A stretch of DNA of 64,000 bases, taken from positions 62,001 to 126,000 of the forward strand of contig NZ_JBMVQZ010000012.1 of NCBI RefSeq assembly GCF_049537155.1, written 5' to 3'. This document shows positions 1-9,297 of this stretch, one piece after another. Made by a program: the position numbers and the translations under genes. The stretch is from Limisphaera sp049537155 (GTDB lineage Bacteria > Verrucomicrobiota > Verrucomicrobiia > Limisphaerales > Limisphaeraceae). The notes under the pieces were generated by a model. It saw only the letters and a program-made list of their open reading frames with translations. It did not search any database and was not told the origin of the DNA. The stretch's first letter is position 1, and each line of letters starts with the position of its first letter.

Positions 1-485
1 CTTTCATCGAGGTCCTTCGGCACCAGGACAATGCGCCGGTTCTGATGGAAACCGGCGTAACGGCCGGTGACTACCTCCACAGTTTTTGTTCCGGTACAGC
101 CCGCGCCCTCGAAGAAAAGGGTCGGGGAGTCATTCGGATCTACGTGGAGAGCCTTTCGTCTTTTACACTCGGCTGCCTGATCGCGCTGTACGAACGAGCA
201 GTGGGGTTGTATGCGTCCCTCATCAACATCAACGCCTACCACCAGCCGGGTGTGGAGGCCGGCAAGAAGGCCTCTGAAAGCATCATCGCATTGGAAAAAC
301 GCGTACTGGAGCATTTGCGATCCCGGCGCGGATGGCCGCTCACGCCAGCAGAGGTGGCCCAAGCCATCGATGCGGCGGATCGAGCGGCCGAGGTGCGTGA
401 ACTTTGCTGGGTCCTGTCGCACAACCCGGCCAGCGGCGTACAATATCTTCCCTTGCAACAAGAAGGCAGGTTCCGTGCGTACTGA
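1..485 (+). CDS. pgi: Glucose-6-phosphate isomerase, C-terminal part (partial)
   Basis: The reading frame is open from the window edge (frame beginning at base 3) to a TGA at 483-485, so the 5' part of the gene lies outside. The visible piece holds the C-terminal signature of phosphoglucose isomerase: a helix with ESLSSFTLGCLIALYE and the NINAYHQPGVEAGKKA segment, whose lysine is part of the active site in this family. The enzyme interconverts glucose-6-phosphate and fructose-6-phosphate in the cytoplasm. The C-terminal tail of about 55 residues resembles a small helical extension seen in some bacterial PGIs. The end of the gene overlaps the inferred GTG start of mnmG by 11 bases, which suggests translational coupling. 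Confidence 0.9.
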   Translation, partial: FIEVLRHQDNAPVLMETGVTAGDYLHSFCSGTARALEEKGRGVIRIYVESLSSFTLGCLIALYERAVGLYASLININAYHQPGVEAGKKASESIIALEKRVLEHLRSRRGWPLTPAEVAQAIDAADRAAEVRELCWVLSHNPASGVQYLPLQQEGRFRAY

Positions 486-2403
486 ATTCTTTCGGTATCC
501 GGTTTCCTACGACGTGATTGTTGTGGGTGGCGGACACGCCGGGATCGAGGCCGCCCTGGCCTCGGCCCGGATGGGATGCCAGACTCTGCTGCTTACCCTG
601 AATCCGGACTCGATCGGTCAGATGTCCTGCAACCCCGCTGTGGGCGGGTTGGCGAAGGGCAACTTGGCGCGGGAAGTCGACGCGCTGGGTGGGGAGATGG
701 GGATCAACACCGACATGACCGGCATCCAGTTTCGGATGCTCAACACGACCAAGGGTCCGGCCGTATGGGCGCCTCGGGCGCAGTGTGACAAGAAGGCCTA
801 CCAGATGCGGATGAAATGGGTTTGCGAACGGCAAGAAGGCCTTCACGTCATGCAGGCCGAGGCGTCCGACCTGGTGGTCGAAGCTGGCGAAATCGTCGGC
901 GTCCGAACCACCTTGGGTGTGGAATACCGGGCCAAAAGCGTGGTGGTCACCACCGGGACCTTCTTGAAGGGGCTGATGCACATTGGGGCAACCCAGATCC
1001 CCGGGGGCAGGGCAGGGGACAAGGCCGCGCTGGGGATCAGCGAGGCCCTGCGGCGTCTGGGGATCGAACTGGGTCGCATGAAGACCGGGACCCCGCCCCG
1101 GCTGCTGCGCAGCTCAATTGACTTCTCAAAGACCGAAATTCAGCCAGGAGACGAGCCGCCTCCCTGGTTCTCGCATTGGAAGGACGAATTGTTCCACGTG
1201 GAACATTCGGTAGTTCGGTTCCCTTGGCGCTCCGTCAGCGATCGGTACCCTCCCGGTTCGGTCTTGGCCCAACTGGGCCACCAGCTCCCCTGCCATATCA
1301 CCTACACCACCCCCGCAACCGCAGAAATCATTCGAAACAATCTGCATCGCTCCCCCCTCTACAGCGGCGTCATCCAAGGGGTCGGTCCGCGTTATTGCCC
1401 CTCCATCGAGGACAAGGTTGTCAAGTTTGCCGACAAAGAGCGACACCAGATCTTTTTGGAACCCGAGGGCTCTCACACGGAGGAGGTCTACGTAAACGGG
1501 CTCTCCACATCCCTTCCCTTCGATGTCCAGCTGCAACTCGTCCGCACTGTGATCGGTTGTGAGAACGCGGTGATGCTCCGGCCCGCCTACGCCGTCGAGT
1601 ACGATTACGCGCCGCCCACCCAGCTGACGCCCTACTTGGAAACCAAAGTTTGCAAAGGGCTTTTCCTCGCCGGCCAGATCAATGGAACCTCGGGGTACGA
1701 GGAAGCCGCCGCGCAAGGCATCATCGCTGGCATCAACGCCGCCCTTCGCGCAAAGGGCCGGCCGCTCATCGCCTTGGGCAGGGATCAGGCCTATATCGGC
1801 GTGCTCATTGACGACCTGGTCACCAAAGGGACGGCCGAACCTTATCGCATGTTCACTTCGCGCGCCGAGTACCGGCTCCTGTTGCGACAGGACAATGCCG
1901 ACCTGCGGCTCTCAAACATCGGCTACGAAGTCGGCTTGCTGCCCCACCGGCGGTTCGCGCGGGTCCAAGCCAGGCAGCAAGCCATTGCGGCTGAGCTTAA
2001 GCGACTCCAGACCAGTCGATACGGGACCCTCACGCTGGCGCAGATCCTGAGCCGGCCCGAGGTTCGATATGGTGATCTCCCCGGGGCTCGAACCGATCTC
2101 GATGCGGAGGTCATCCACCAAGTCGAAGTCGAAATCAAATACGCGGGTTACATCCAACGCCAGTTGCAGGAGGTGCAACGCTTTAAGTCGTTGGAAGACA
2201 AACAGATACCTGAAGACTTCGACTATGCCAAGGTGGTCGGTCTCCGCAAAGAGGCCCAGCAAAAGCTTGCGGCCATCCGACCACGCACACTGGGCCAAGC
2301 ATCCCGGATTTCGGGTGTTTCACCTGCCGACGTGGCCATCCTCACCGTGTGGCTGCGCCGCTACGGAGCGGAAGCCCAATCAGCTGCCACACGTTCTCAC
2401 TGA
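475..2403 (+). CDS. mnmG: tRNA uridine-5-carboxymethylaminomethyl modification enzyme MnmG (GidA)
   Basis: This FAD enzyme acts with MnmE to place the cmnm5 group on U34 of tRNAs. The open frame extends upstream to base 211, but that part is out-of-frame pgi sequence. I place the start at GTG 475, preceded by AAGGCAGG at 463-470, giving 642 residues, the usual family length. The dinucleotide-binding motif GGGHAG lies at residues 18-23. It is followed by the family signatures SCNPAVGGLAKG, GRMKTGTPPRL, CPSIEDKVVKFADK and INGTSGYEEAAAQG, and the C-terminal helical domain ends with the SPADVAIL element used for MnmE contact. All conserved blocks are present, so the gene looks intact. MnmE is not in the window. 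Confidence 0.95.
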   Translation: MRTEFFRYPVSYDVIVVGGGHAGIEAALASARMGCQTLLLTLNPDSIGQMSCNPAVGGLAKGNLAREVDALGGEMGINTDMTGIQFRMLNTTKGPAVWAPRAQCDKKAYQMRMKWVCERQEGLHVMQAEASDLVVEAGEIVGVRTTLGVEYRAKSVVVTTGTFLKGLMHIGATQIPGGRAGDKAALGISEALRRLGIELGRMKTGTPPRLLRSSIDFSKTEIQPGDEPPPWFSHWKDELFHVEHSVVRFPWRSVSDRYPPGSVLAQLGHQLPCHITYTTPATAEIIRNNLHRSPLYSGVIQGVGPRYCPSIEDKVVKFADKERHQIFLEPEGSHTEEVYVNGLSTSLPFDVQLQLVRTVIGCENAVMLRPAYAVEYDYAPPTQLTPYLETKVCKGLFLAGQINGTSGYEEAAAQGIIAGINAALRAKGRPLIALGRDQAYIGVLIDDLVTKGTAEPYRMFTSRAEYRLLLRQDNADLRLSNIGYEVGLLPHRRFARVQARQQAIAAELKRLQTSRYGTLTLAQILSRPEVRYGDLPGARTDLDAEVIHQVEVEIKYAGYIQRQLQEVQRFKSLEDKQIPEDFDYAKVVGLRKEAQQKLAAIRPRTLGQASRISGVSPADVAILTVWLRRYGAEAQSAATRSH

Positions 2404-3012
2404 CACTTGTTGCTGCAGTAGCCGTGGACCCGTTTCCCTTTCTGAGGTTCGCCCGCCCGTAAAAGTCGGCAAAGCCGTGCAACCTCCATTGAAACCAAAC
2501 TGCCGGTAAAGCGCGCCTTCTTCAATCCGCATCCTGCAGAGCACGGGACGCCCTTTGGTTTCTTAAATCTTTCCCACGGGCTTTTTCACAGGGGATCACG
2601 CTTGCCTCGTCTTGGCTGCTTTGAACGCCCGGCGTCATCGATAACGGTCACCCTGCGGTGCAGGGGTGCGGGGAGGGGTGGAATGTTCGACGCCGCCTCA
2701 GCCGGGAGGGACCGCGTCTCCGCATGTCCGTGGGAAAATGATCGGGCTGCTGGCGGCACGACGGCCGGCTTGGGTATTGTGCGATGCTTGTGCTACCCTC
2801 CCTGAACGGATTGCTCTTGGAAGAGCTTCCAATGCTTCAAGTCCCCATCGGGGCGGGGAATCGCGTTCTTACTTGGTTCTGATAGGGAGCCCGCAGCCCT
2901 GACATGGTCCCTCTTGGAGGAAAGCTTCACTCGGTTGGCCCGAAACGGAGCAGGGGCACTTGGTCCAGTGGGCCGGGAGCGCAGCCTTTCGTCTCCCCAA
3001 GAAGAAAGAGGA
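2404..3012. other. No gene recognised between mnmG and the VPDSG-CTERM gene
   Basis: About 600 bases with only short overlapping frames of low-complexity, high-GC character. None has a plausible start, ribosome site or recognisable protein motif. No clear terminator for mnmG was found. Confidence 0.5.
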
Positions 3013-3040
3013 TCCCGGCCGGCAGGTTTTGCGGCCGGGA
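3013..3040 (-). terminator. Probable intrinsic terminator of the VPDSG-CTERM gene
   Basis: A perfect 9-bp inverted repeat (TCCCGGCCG at 3013-3021 and CGGCCGGGA at 3032-3040) encloses a 10-base loop. Read on the minus strand it lies about 50 bases beyond the stop of the gene ending at 3092 and is followed by the pyrimidine run TCCTCTTTCTTC. The T tract is imperfect. Confidence 0.5.
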
Positions 3041-3091
3041 CCCAAACGCACCAAGATCGACGTGCCTTCGTTACGTACTCCAAGCTCCGAG

Positions 3092-3745
3092 TCAGGACCT
3101 CTTCATGGAGAGCCGGGCCCGGCGGTTGTGGCCCAGGGGGAGTATGGCCACCAGCCCCATCGCCAACAGCCACCACCCGCTGCCAGAGTCCGGCACCGTG
3201 GTGCCGCACGGGCGATACTCGATCATGTCCACAATCTCGACCAGGCCCATATAGAGCCCCGCCGTGTAGGGGTTGCCAGAACTGTCGCCGTACCAGAAGT
3301 AGGCGCGGTCGAAACACGCTCCGCTCCAGCCGATGGATTGGTCCATCACGTCATTAAGGTTCAGACTCGAGGTCACCGTGGCCAGGAGTGTTGCGCCGCT
3401 CCAGATTTCCAACCAAGCCAGGTCCGTCGGCCCGGCCCAACCTGGGTCATCATTCCCAAACCACAAGGTGAGGGCATCCACGGGAACGGAAAAATCGATT
3501 TGGAGTTTGCTTCCGTCGCGGTCATCATGAACGGCCAAGGACCTTGTCCCGAGTCCTTGGGCGCCGAAGTTACTCACATCAAGCCCCGCGCCTGATGTGT
3601 CGCTGAATGTCACGTTCGGATGACCCAAGGGTGACCATCCGTTGGGTTTGGACCCAAGAGGATCTGCTTCGAAGTCAATCAAGGCCGCCATGCTGGGCAG
3701 TGTGGCCAGAACCAAGCCGGCCGTGATCATCCATTTACCACGCAT
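3092..3745 (-). CDS. Secreted protein with VPDSG-CTERM sorting signal
   Basis: A 217-residue exported protein. An N-terminal signal peptide (residues 1 to about 21, ending SMAA) is followed by a domain beginning LIDFEADPLG. That domain resembles the all-beta domains of bacterial proteins that start with an F-E-x-D/G element, but I cannot name a function. The C-terminus is a textbook tripartite anchor: VPDSGSG, a hydrophobic stretch of about 17 residues, then a basic tail (HNRRARLSMKRS). The VPDSG-CTERM signal is the verrucomicrobial variant of PEP-CTERM and is thought to be processed by a dedicated exosortase, which is not in the window. ATG at 3743-3745 is preceded by AAAGGGAAC at a suitable distance. 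Confidence 0.8.
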   Translation of the reverse strand: MRGKWMITAGLVLATLPSMAALIDFEADPLGSKPNGWSPLGHPNVTFSDTSGAGLDVSNFGAQGLGTRSLAVHDDRDGSKLQIDFSVPVDALTLWFGNDDPGWAGPTDLAWLEIWSGATLLATVTSSLNLNDVMDQSIGWSGACFDRAYFWYGDSSGNPYTAGLYMGLVEIVDMIEYRPCGTTVPDSGSGWWLLAMGLVAILPLGHNRRARLSMKRS

Positions 3746-4917
3746 ATGTTCCCTTTCTTTCGTCGTTTCGTTTTTTCCTTTCCGAACTCACCGTTAGCCA
3801 TGCTCAGGACGCGGTGAGCCAATGCCCATGGAAAGCACTTGCCGTGCCGTAGGGCGGATTGAGACCTTGGGATCTACTTATGTACCTGCGGTACAGCCAC
3901 TTACTCAGTACATTGCCCCAACCTCTGGTTGCGGCGGGGGGGCGCGAAATCGAAAGTGTAAAGTTTGCTGACGACTTCTCCCGCGCGCCGTTTTGCCGCT
4001 GAAGTTTCCGTTTCGACATAACATATTGCCGCTAAATAGGATACATATACCACCCGACCGTTCTTGCCACTCAGACCCGTCCTGTAAATCACTTCGACAC
4101 CGGGGGCTCAAGTTTGCAGGCTGAATTGTATCTCACTACACCGCAGGTTATTAGGATTATTCTCCCAGTGTAAGGAGGACCGACACAAGCAACCCTGCTG
4201 CTGAGGAAGATCTTGTGGTCTCCCACCGCACAAAAGGTCCGCGGTGTCGTGGTTGTGGCGTACGAACGGCAGCCTGTCCTTTCAGTAGTGGAAATGCGTA
4301 CGCCCGACGGAGGGGCATGGAAGGGGAAAGATCTTTGCTGGGGCCCGAAGCCACCTGCGGCCGGTCCCGGGCGCGGCCAGACCCAACCTGAGCCCCTGCA
4401 TGATGACGAATCGGAGAGAGGGTGTCTGGCCCGAAAAATCCCGGCCTTTGAACGCGCCCCCCCTCGGGCTGCCTTTGGCGGATCCCTTGGAAGCCGGCGC
4501 GGACCCACGTGCTTCGGCGAGGAGTGACCGGTTTTGGGAGTCCGGAGTTTACCGGGTCATGTGCGGATCTCGGGCCGTCCGCCATGTTAGGGAGGCGCTG
4601 CGGCCGGTTCGGCCCGTTACGTCGCAAGTGTTCTTGGTGTGCTGGCACGACCGGGCCCGGGGCCTTTTGATGAGGAGGTCGGATTCGAAGGGGTGAGGGC
4701 GGCGCTGGGAGCGAGGTTTCGGTAAGGGGCAACGAGAGTTTTCCGGGGCCACAGGGGTGGGAATTCGATCAGCATCTGCGAGCCTGCGCACGTGCGCTGC
4801 GGAGAGCATCGGCGTGAATTCCGCCGGGCGCCTCTGCCCGTCGAAGCCGGCCGGGCGTTTGGAAGCTTGCACAGGGGCGGGGGGACGGAGTTTGCTCTGC
4901 GCGGGCGACTCTGGGGA
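3746..4917. other. About 1.2 kb without a recognisable gene; lower-GC patch inside
   Basis: No open frame here has a convincing start, codon pattern or motif. Bases about 3890-4160 are visibly richer in A+T than the surroundings and contain short minus-strand frames (3804-4111) that resemble nothing I recognise. They may be remnants of a decayed gene or the promoter region of the VPDSG-CTERM gene. The right half (4200-4900) is GC-rich and looks non-coding. Confidence 0.4.
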
Positions 4918-5826
4918 ATGAAAGCGGGGCACCTGGCGTTGTTGGTGGTGATGAACGCCTTTTGGGCCGGGACATACTCGGCTTTCAAGGGGTTGGCGCC
5001 TCATTTGGATGCCGGTGCGCTGGCGACGTTGCGGTACACGCTGGCGGCGCTGATCCTGGCGGTGTGTTGGCCCTGGCTGAAGGGGCCTTCGCCGGCGGGT
5101 CGGGACCTGCTCCGGACGGTTTCGATGGGGGTCATCGTGTTCTGTTTGGCGCCGCGACTGCAGGTGGCCGGCGTGCAGATGGGTGAAGCCACGGACGCCG
5201 CGGTGCTGATGGCGTTGGAGCCGCTGGTGACCTCCATGGCTGCGGCGTGGTTTTTGCGGGAAAGGATCGGGCCGCGGCGTTGGGCGGGGTTTGGCCTGGG
5301 TTTGCTGGGTGTTTTGGTGATGGCGGAGGTGTGGCGGCCGGAGTTTCGGCTGCCGGGTCTGTGGGCGCACGTCCTGTTTCTTTCGTCGTTCGTGTGCGAG
5401 GCGGCGTACTCGGTGATGGGAAAACCGCTGCTGGGTCGGGCCGGGATGGCGCGGGTGGTGACGGTGGCGCTGGTGGCGGGAAGCGTGGCTAACCTAATGT
5501 GGGACGGTCCCTCGGCTTGGCGCGCGGCGAAGGAGTTACCATGGCAAGGTTGGTGGGTGATGCTCTACCTGTCGTTGATCTGTACGGCGGTGGGGTACGT
5601 GATTTGGTTTGTCGTGATCCGGGAGGCGCCGGTGAACGTGGCGGTGCTGACGGTGTTTTTGCAGCCGGTGTTGGGTGTGGGGATTGCGGCGGTGACACTG
5701 GGGGAGCGACCGCACTGGGGGCATTTGTGGGGGAGTCTGGTGATTTTGCTTGGTGTGGCGGTCGGGTTGTCCCGGCAGATCCAGTTTGCCGTGCGGAACG
5801 GTATGGAGAGGCAGGGGTGCGGGTGA
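4918..5826 (+). CDS. DMT-superfamily permease (EamA family)
   Basis: Integral membrane transporter of about 302 residues with ten hydrophobic segments arranged as two EamA repeats (about residues 4-135 and 150-290). Characteristic features are the N-terminal NAFWAGTYSAFKG segment and the repeat-2 end FLQPVLGVGIAAVTLGERP followed by GSLVILLGV. Substrate cannot be told from sequence; family members export metabolites or amino acids. The frame is open back to 4792, but the extra 42 residues are polar and arginine-rich, so ATG 4918 is preferred; only a short GGGG precedes it. It converges on der with 76 bases between. Confidence 0.8.
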   Translation: MKAGHLALLVVMNAFWAGTYSAFKGLAPHLDAGALATLRYTLAALILAVCWPWLKGPSPAGRDLLRTVSMGVIVFCLAPRLQVAGVQMGEATDAAVLMALEPLVTSMAAAWFLRERIGPRRWAGFGLGLLGVLVMAEVWRPEFRLPGLWAHVLFLSSFVCEAAYSVMGKPLLGRAGMARVVTVALVAGSVANLMWDGPSAWRAAKELPWQGWWVMLYLSLICTAVGYVIWFVVIREAPVNVAVLTVFLQPVLGVGIAAVTLGERPHWGHLWGSLVILLGVAVGLSRQIQFAVRNGMERQGCG

Positions 5827-5902
5827 TGGCGGGCGGGCGGCACATCCGCGGGGGAGATTGCCGGGCAAAGAAAGCTCATGGGTGGGTGCGGGGCCGGGTC
5901 AT

Positions 5903-7420
5903 TCAGCGGCTGGTAGGTTTGCGCCGGGTGGGGGTGCGGGACCGGGGTTTTTCGCGGGTTCGTGCCGCTTGTTGTTCCGGGCGGGTTCGGATGGGCGAGA
6001 CGGTTTGGGGTCGCGGTTTGGGGATGAGCACGATGGGACAGCCCTCGAAGCCGAAGGCCTTCCGCAGCTGGCCGGCGAGGTACTTCTTGTAGGGTTCGGA
6101 GAAGTCCTCCTCGCGATTGACGAAAAGGAGGAAGGTGGGCGGGGTATGGCTGATCTGGGTGGCGTAGAAGAACTTGATGCGGTGCCCTTCCTTGCTGATG
6201 GGCGGTTGGCGCTCGACGGCGTCGTGGAGGGTGCGGTTGAGGATGGCGGTGGGGACGGTTTGGCGCATTTGGGCGGCCACGTATCGGACGGCTTCCAGGA
6301 TGCGATCGATCTGGAAGCCGGTCAGGGCCGAGGTGAACAGCACCGGCGCGTAATCGAGGAAGAAGAGTTTTTCGCGAACCCAACTGCCGAAGGTCTGGAG
6401 GGGATCGGGTGGCGGCCCGGGCTGGCGCCGGCCGTGGGCGGCGGCGCGTTTTTTTTCCCATTCTTTTTGGACGAGGTCCTGGAAGAGGTCCCATTTGTTG
6501 ACGATCAGGATGCACGGTTTGCCTGCTTCAAGGATGAGGCCGCCGATTTTCTTGTCCTGCTCGAGGATGCCCGCCTCGGCGTCGAGCACGAAGAGGACGA
6601 TGTCGGCCCGGCGGATGGAAGCCTCCGCGCGGGTGACGCTGTAAAACTCGATGTCGTCGCGGATCCGGCGCCGTTTGCGGAGTCCGGCGGTGTCGATGAG
6701 GACGTAACGTTCCTTGCGCCCTTCGACGTCGATTTCGAACGGCACATCCACGGCGTCGCGGGTGGTTCCCGGGATGGGGCTGACGATGACGCGCGATGAG
6801 CCGATGAGTGCGTTGACGAGGGAGGATTTGCCGACGTTGGGCCGGCCGACGATGGCGAGCTTGAGGGGTGGGGGGGACTCGACCGGGCTTTCGGTGTGGG
6901 TCGCCTCTTCCCGGGGCGGCAACAGGGAGAGTGCCGTGCGCATCAGCGGCTCGAGGCCGCGGCCGTGTTCGGCCGAGACAGGGAAGATGCGGTCGAACCC
7001 CAGTTCGGCGAATTCGATGGTCTGGGCGTCCCAGTCCGGGGTGTCGGCCTTGTTGGCAACGACCAGCACAGGTTTTCCACTGGCGCGGAGCCATTCGGCC
7101 AGTTCTTCGTCCAGGCCCACGAGGCCTTCACGGATGTCCACGACGAAGAAGATGAGGGAGGCGGAAGCCACGGCGAGCTCGACCTGTTGGCGCGTGGCGG
7201 CCACGAGGATGTCCTGGGCCTTTTCGCCCGGACGGAGGCCGATGCCGCCGGTGTCGATGAGGGTGAACGGCCGGCCGCGCCATTCGACCTCGGCGCTGAC
7301 GCGGTCGCGGGTGACGCCCGGTTGATCGTGGACGATGGCGATGCGGCGTCCGGCCAGGCGATTGAAGAGGGCGGACTTGCCGACGTTGGGTCGTCCGACG
7401 ATGGCGATGGTCTGCGACAT
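5903..7420 (-). CDS. der: Ribosome-assembly GTPase Der (EngA)
   Basis: Der is the double-GTPase needed for 50S subunit assembly. The first G domain begins GRPNVGKSALFNRL close to the N-terminus, with DTGGIG and NKAD. The second has a repeated GRPNVGKSSL, DTAGLRKRRR and NKWD, and a C-terminal KH-like domain follows (KFFYATQISHTPPTFLLFVN). It ends in an unusually long basic tail of about 30 residues rich in R, P and T, which takes it to 505 residues, longer than the roughly 435-490 common in the family. The ATG at 7418-7420 is chosen; a TTG nine bases upstream is also in frame. It is the last gene of a minus-strand run starting at 10014. Confidence 0.93.
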   Translation of the reverse strand: MSQTIAIVGRPNVGKSALFNRLAGRRIAIVHDQPGVTRDRVSAEVEWRGRPFTLIDTGGIGLRPGEKAQDILVAATRQQVELAVASASLIFFVVDIREGLVGLDEELAEWLRASGKPVLVVANKADTPDWDAQTIEFAELGFDRIFPVSAEHGRGLEPLMRTALSLLPPREEATHTESPVESPPPLKLAIVGRPNVGKSSLVNALIGSSRVIVSPIPGTTRDAVDVPFEIDVEGRKERYVLIDTAGLRKRRRIRDDIEFYSVTRAEASIRRADIVLFVLDAEAGILEQDKKIGGLILEAGKPCILIVNKWDLFQDLVQKEWEKKRAAAHGRRQPGPPPDPLQTFGSWVREKLFFLDYAPVLFTSALTGFQIDRILEAVRYVAAQMRQTVPTAILNRTLHDAVERQPPISKEGHRIKFFYATQISHTPPTFLLFVNREEDFSEPYKKYLAGQLRKAFGFEGCPIVLIPKPRPQTVSPIRTRPEQQAARTREKPRSRTPTRRKPTSR

Positions 7421-7518
7421 GGAATTCAATCTGCGCAGTTTGGGGCGGGCACGAAAGCTGAAAGCCGGGGGCCCGGGCGAGCCGCAGGGCGGGGCCTCTG
7501 CCGGATCAGCGGTGCGGA

Positions 7519-8535
7519 TCAGGCGCGTTTGACCCCGGCGGTCCGGGCGGGTGCGTCTTCGAGGGCCCGTCGGGCGAGCACGGCTGCGCCGGTAATGCCG
7601 GCGTGGTCGCCGAGGCGGCTGGCCAGCAGGGTGAGGGCGCGTTCACTGCCGGGCATCATGCGGGCGCGGGCGGTCTCGGTGATGCGGGGCATGAGTTCGG
7701 CGTGGAGGGCCTGGATGAGGCCGCCGCCGAGGGCCACCACTTCGGGGTTGAGGAGGTTGACGAGGCTGGCGATGCCGAGGCCGAGGTAATCGGCGGTTTG
7801 CAGCAGGATGCGGCGCACGAGTTTGTCGCCGTGATGCCAGGCCTTGCGGAGTTCGTTGCTGCGGAGGTCTTCCAGCTCCCGGCCCAGCCAGTCGGTGAGG
7901 ATCGTTTTCTCGCCGGCGTCCACGGCTTGGCGGAGGCGCCTGTAGATGGCGGTTCGGCTGGCGAGGGCCTCCCAGCAACCGCGGTTGCCGCAGCCGCATT
8001 TCGGGCCGTTGACCTCGAGGATCATGTGCCCGATTTCGGCGGCGGTGTGGGAGGCGCCCTCGTAGAGTTGCCCGTTGAGGACCAGGCCGCCGCCGATGCC
8101 GGTGCCGACGAAGACACCCACCAGATGGCGGGGTTGGGCGCGGAGTTCGACCTCGTGCACGCCAAGGGTGCAGACGTTGGCGTCGTTGCCAACGACCACG
8201 GGCCGGTCGAGGGCCCGGGCCAGGCGACGTCCGAGGGGGACGTTGCGCCAACCGGGCAGGTTGGGGGCAAACAGGACGGTGCTGCGGTCGGCATCCACCG
8301 CGCCGGGCGCGCCGATGCCGATGGCCCGGACCTGGGCAAGTTTGTGTCCGGCGCCCTCGAGGGCCTCCCGGATGCAACGTTCGATCCGTTCGCAGACGGT
8401 ATCGAGGCCGCGTTCGGCCCGTGTGCTGACCTTGGCGGTGCCGAGGAGTTTGAGGCTGGCGTCGAAAACGCCGGTGAGGATCTTGGTCCCTCCCAGATCC
8501 ACGCCGACCCAGCAGTGGGAATCCGTGGCAGGCAT
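7519..8535 (-). CDS. ROK-family sugar kinase (glucokinase-like)
   Basis: A 338-residue actin-fold kinase expected to phosphorylate glucose or a related hexose with ATP. The phosphate-1 motif GVDLGGTKI is near residue 11, the catalytic aspartate sits in VVGNDANVCTLG, and the ROK signature region contains GTGIGGGLVLNG. The zinc-binding C-x-C-G-x-x-G-C-x-E motif is intact as CGCGNRGCWEA, after the typical E-I-G-H. It follows the thymidylate-kinase-like gene by only 3 bases and precedes der by about 100, so the four genes are probably cotranscribed. Exact sugar specificity cannot be assigned. Confidence 0.88.
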   Translation of the reverse strand: MPATDSHCWVGVDLGGTKILTGVFDASLKLLGTAKVSTRAERGLDTVCERIERCIREALEGAGHKLAQVRAIGIGAPGAVDADRSTVLFAPNLPGWRNVPLGRRLARALDRPVVVGNDANVCTLGVHEVELRAQPRHLVGVFVGTGIGGGLVLNGQLYEGASHTAAEIGHMILEVNGPKCGCGNRGCWEALASRTAIYRRLRQAVDAGEKTILTDWLGRELEDLRSNELRKAWHHGDKLVRRILLQTADYLGLGIASLVNLLNPEVVALGGGLIQALHAELMPRITETARARMMPGSERALTLLASRLGDHAGITGAAVLARRALEDAPARTAGVKRA

Positions 8536-8538
8536 GAT

Positions 8539-9291
8539 TCAGCGAATCGGTTTACCGGCCAGCAGGGCTGTGATCTTCCGCCGGAGCTCGGCGTTGATGA
8601 TCTCGATGGGCCGATGCCCGTCTATGATGTGAAATCCGTAGATCTTGTGCAGGCGTTGAAACTGTGCAGCCATGAGGGATTGATACTTGAGGAAGCTGTC
8701 GAACATGTCCCGGGAGAGGCCCAGGTCCATGCCACTTTCCCAGTAATCGAGTGCGGCGTATTTGGCGAAGGTGCGCTGGACCAGTTCCTCCGGCGAAACC
8801 TGCAGGTAGAAGACAGCGTCGGGCACCACCGCCATGCCGTAGAGGTTGCGGAGCCATTGCTCGTCCATGCCACGGACCAGGTCGCGTGCCATGAGGGTGA
8901 AGATGTAGCGGTCGGCCAGGACCATCTGGCCGGCGCGCAGTCCGGGCAGGATTTGATTCTCCAGTTGGTCGGCGAAGTCGGTGGCGTAGAAGAGGCTCAG
9001 CGTGGTGTGGCTGAGGATGTTGCCTTCCTGGGCACGTTCGAGTTCCTGGCTGACCAGGGTGGAACGTTTGAGACCGACGGTGATGGTGGCGTGGCCGCAG
9101 CTTTCGAGCCAATCCACCAGGAGTCGGATCTGGGTGGACCGGCCGGAGCCGTCGGCGCCTTCGATCACGATGAGCCTGCCGGTGAGTTGTTCGGGCTGAA
9201 CACCCGGGATGCCATGTCCGTAGAACCGGTGCGGCGTGCGCCGCGGCACGATCACGTGGGGACGACGGGGTTTTCGTGATGCGGGGGACAC
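8539..9291 (-). CDS. Thymidylate-kinase-like protein with altered P-loop (paralogue 1)
   Basis: A P-loop nucleoside monophosphate kinase-like protein of 250 residues with a GTG start at 9291. The nucleotide-binding loop near residue 45 reads GADGSGRST, so the lysine expected in the Walker A motif is arginine. The DRY-type motif is kept as LADRYIFTLMARD, and the helix YATDFADQ resembles the substrate-binding region of Tmk. About 35 basic residues precede the core. It starts 6 bases after the stop of a paralogue (9298-10014) with a normal lysine and the same layout, so the pair arose by duplication. It may be a divergent kinase or a non-catalytic partner. The canonical dTMP kinase activity is not assured. 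Confidence 0.8.
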   Translation of the reverse strand: MSPASRKPRRPHVIVPRRTPHRFYGHGIPGVQPEQLTGRLIVIEGADGSGRSTQIRLLVDWLESCGHATITVGLKRSTLVSQELERAQEGNILSHTTLSLFYATDFADQLENQILPGLRAGQMVLADRYIFTLMARDLVRGMDEQWLRNLYGMAVVPDAVFYLQVSPEELVQRTFAKYAALDYWESGMDLGLSRDMFDSFLKYQSLMAAQFQRLHKIYGFHIIDGHRPIEIINAELRRKITALLAGKPIR

Positions 9292-9297
9292 GGCGGG

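Noticed and set aside
2602..2902. Small plus-strand frames after mnmG
   Set aside because: Overlapping phases with low-complexity translation and no start signals.
3804..4111. Short minus-strand frames in an AT-richer patch
   Set aside because: Three overlapping phases are open and none resembles a protein. They may be decayed sequence, so no CDS is called.
4213..4527. 104-residue plus-strand frame
   Set aside because: No ribosome site, no motif, Arg/Pro/Gly-rich text overlapped by frames in other phases.
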